NCBI GenBank assembly: GCA_002474325.1
Contig: DKNL01000273.1
Span: forward strand, 1-7,446
Direction: 5' to 3'
DNA: 7,446 bases
From: Opitutales bacterium UBA7389
GTDB lineage: Bacteria; Verrucomicrobiota; Verrucomicrobiia; Opitutales; Opitutaceae
Of this stretch, positions 6,670-7,446 are shown one piece after another; the first letter of the stretch is position 1; each line of letters starts with the position of its first letter. Position numbers and translations under genes: made by a program. The notes beneath the pieces were generated by a model. It was not told the DNA's origin. It saw only the letters and a list, made by a program, of their open reading frames with translations, and did not search any database.

Positions 6670-6893
6670 CATTGCTGCTCGCGAGTCTCGCCATCTCCGC
6701 ATTTTAGCACAAAAACAATGCCATCCTTCTTGTCTGTCTGCATAGCTTAGTTGAGACTCTGGCCAATGGCCTCTACCCATTCGTCGGCAAAGTCCGCATC
6801 GATGGCGTGGGTGTCTGTTAGGACGTGGCAGCGAGTGCCGTCGGGCATATTTACCTCAGTCCTGCTTCCCAACTTATTGGCATATTGCTCTCG
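6670..6893 (-). pseudogene. fragment of small conserved protein with in-frame stop (possible nuclease-fold)
   Basis: From 6893 the minus strand reads REQYANKLGSRTEVNMPDG, then TRCHVLTDTHAIDADFADEW and VEAIGQSLN. A TAA follows (6749-6747), and the same frame continues AMQTDKKDGIVFVLKCGDGETRE to about 6670. The two halves join naturally if the stop replaces a Tyr codon (SLNYAMQT), so a nonsense change is likely. I recall small bacterial hypothetical proteins with a TRCDxLTxTHAIExDFAxKWxEAIGQSLxYA pattern, suggestive of a PD-(D/E)XK-like fold. Against that, His, Asp and Glu here replace the Asp, Glu and Lys I would expect. A TAG at 6896-6894 closes the frame upstream with no start codon beyond it. 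The downstream end is overtaken by IS3-derived sequence. Family function is not established here. Confidence 0.6.
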
Positions 6894-6918
6894 CTAAAAG
6901 ATTTCCGGTCCCGATGTC

Positions 6919-6949
6919 CCCCTTTTGGATCGGTGCACCTTTAAAGGGG
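6919..6949. repeat. short inverted repeat with nested palindromes
   Basis: CCCCTTT (6919-6925) is complementary to AAAGGGG (6943-6949) across 17 nt. Inside are the perfect palindromes GGTGCACC (6932-6939) and CCTTTAAAGG (6938-6947). It lies just upstream, in minus-strand terms, of the pseudogene fragment. It could be an old promoter/operator, a hairpin or chance. Confidence 0.3.
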
Positions 6950-7050
6950 AAAGCCACTTGTCTGAGACCAAGAAGGACTAAAGTGAATGAAAATACTTCA
7001 TGGTTAGAATGAGGGCTTGATGGAACGTATTTAAGGTGTCAGAAGCGGGC

Positions 7051-7194
7051 ATGTTCGGCAAGTCGTTCAGAAATATGTTCAGGGAGAATATAGAGGATGA
7101 GAGACCGAATAAGATGAAAGCAGGGGCCATTTTCATCATGTGCTTTGTATTTCTCCCAATCATTATTGGAGTTTTGGGGAGTTGCTCACATTAG
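7051..7194 (+). CDS. possible small membrane or lipoprotein ORF
   Basis: The frame encodes 47 residues: a polar N-terminus (MFGKSFRNMFRENIEDERPNK) and then a hydrophobic stretch (AGAIFIMCFVFLPIIIGVLG) ending SCSH. LGSC resembles a lipobox, but only two residues would follow the Cys, so a single-pass small membrane protein is the better reading if it is real. The ATG has only a weak purine tract before it (AGAAGCGGGC). An in-frame TGA lies 11 codons upstream. I do not recognise it and it may be chance. Confidence 0.25.
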   Translation: MFGKSFRNMFRENIEDERPNKMKAGAIFIMCFVFLPIIIGVLGSCSH

Positions 7195-7446
7195 TGAAAA
7201 TGCTACCTCGTTGCATGGCCTTCCTTTTTATATGTATTCAATTTTCAGTTTCGGGAAACACCCAGAGATGCTTAATCATGGAAAGTAGGCAAAACACCAA
7301 TGGCTGACAATGATTGCTTCACTGTAGAATTAGCAGTTGCGGCTCGGGCCTGCCTGTAGATGCTCAAGTGCAACGAAAAGCATTTGTTGCCATCGGATTC
7401 AAGAATTAGAGCCGCACTATTAGAGAACCCGCTCGGAAATAGATTC

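Larger units (their letters stand above)
6894..7446. other. right-hand region without a recognisable gene
   Basis: These 553 bp show no gene that I recognise. They contain a short inverted repeat (6919-6949), a possible 47-codon ORF (7051-7194), a 35-codon frame (7200-7307) and a minus-strand frame open from the right edge to TAA at 7274-7272. None of these has a good ribosome binding site or a familiar motif. Next to an IS remnant and a pseudogene, the stretch reads as decaying intergenic DNA. Confidence 0.5.

Noticed and set aside
7200..7307. Plus-strand 35-codon frame with a hydrophobic start (MLPRCMAFLFICIQF)
   Set aside because: It has no ribosome binding site, no recognisable family and a length expected by chance.
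7272..7446. Minus-strand frame open from the right edge to TAA
   Set aside because: About 57 open codons is not unusual among six frames, and no motif is visible; it could be a gene tail but is unsupported.

Overview
The window looks like chromosomal DNA of a Gram-negative bacterium with moderate GC content. Shine-Dalgarno sites are mostly weak, and the genes are housekeeping types with gaps between them. A Verrucomicrobiota (Opitutae-like) or other PVC-group host is my best guess from the general feel of the proteins and the tRNA. That is an impression and no marker gene settles it.

Layout. The left edge (1-386, minus) holds the N-terminal 128 residues of a NUDIX hydrolase that runs off the window. 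A 332-bp gap follows, with two overlapping, mutually exclusive hairpins. At 719-1609 (plus) is a stand-alone 5'-3' exonuclease of the DNA polymerase I N-domain/FEN type. The next three genes all read on the minus strand: a YkuD L,D-transpeptidase (4772-4233), a DinG/XPD-type iron-sulfur DNA helicase (4141-2042) and a CAT-anticodon tRNA (1811-1737). A hairpin follows the helicase stop. Divergently from the transpeptidase, reading right, is aspartate-semialdehyde dehydrogenase (asd, 4889-5887), followed closely by an unrecognised exported protein (5927-6412).

The right end (about 6428-7446) is a decayed accessory region. It contains a truncated IS3-family transposase fragment with a frameshift, a nonsense codon and a changed first DDE residue (plus strand). 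It abuts a minus-strand fragment of a small conserved protein that has an in-frame stop. The remaining roughly 550 bp hold only weak small-ORF candidates and a short inverted repeat.

Functional links. The exonuclease and the helicase both fit DNA replication or repair. asd makes the precursor of diaminopimelate, and YkuD enzymes use diaminopimelate in peptidoglycan cross-links, so the divergent pair has a plausible cell-wall connection (inference). I found no convincing undescribed multi-gene system. The most informative observations are the edge-truncated NUDIX gene, the transpeptidase with no room for a signal peptide, and the pseudogene/IS junction.
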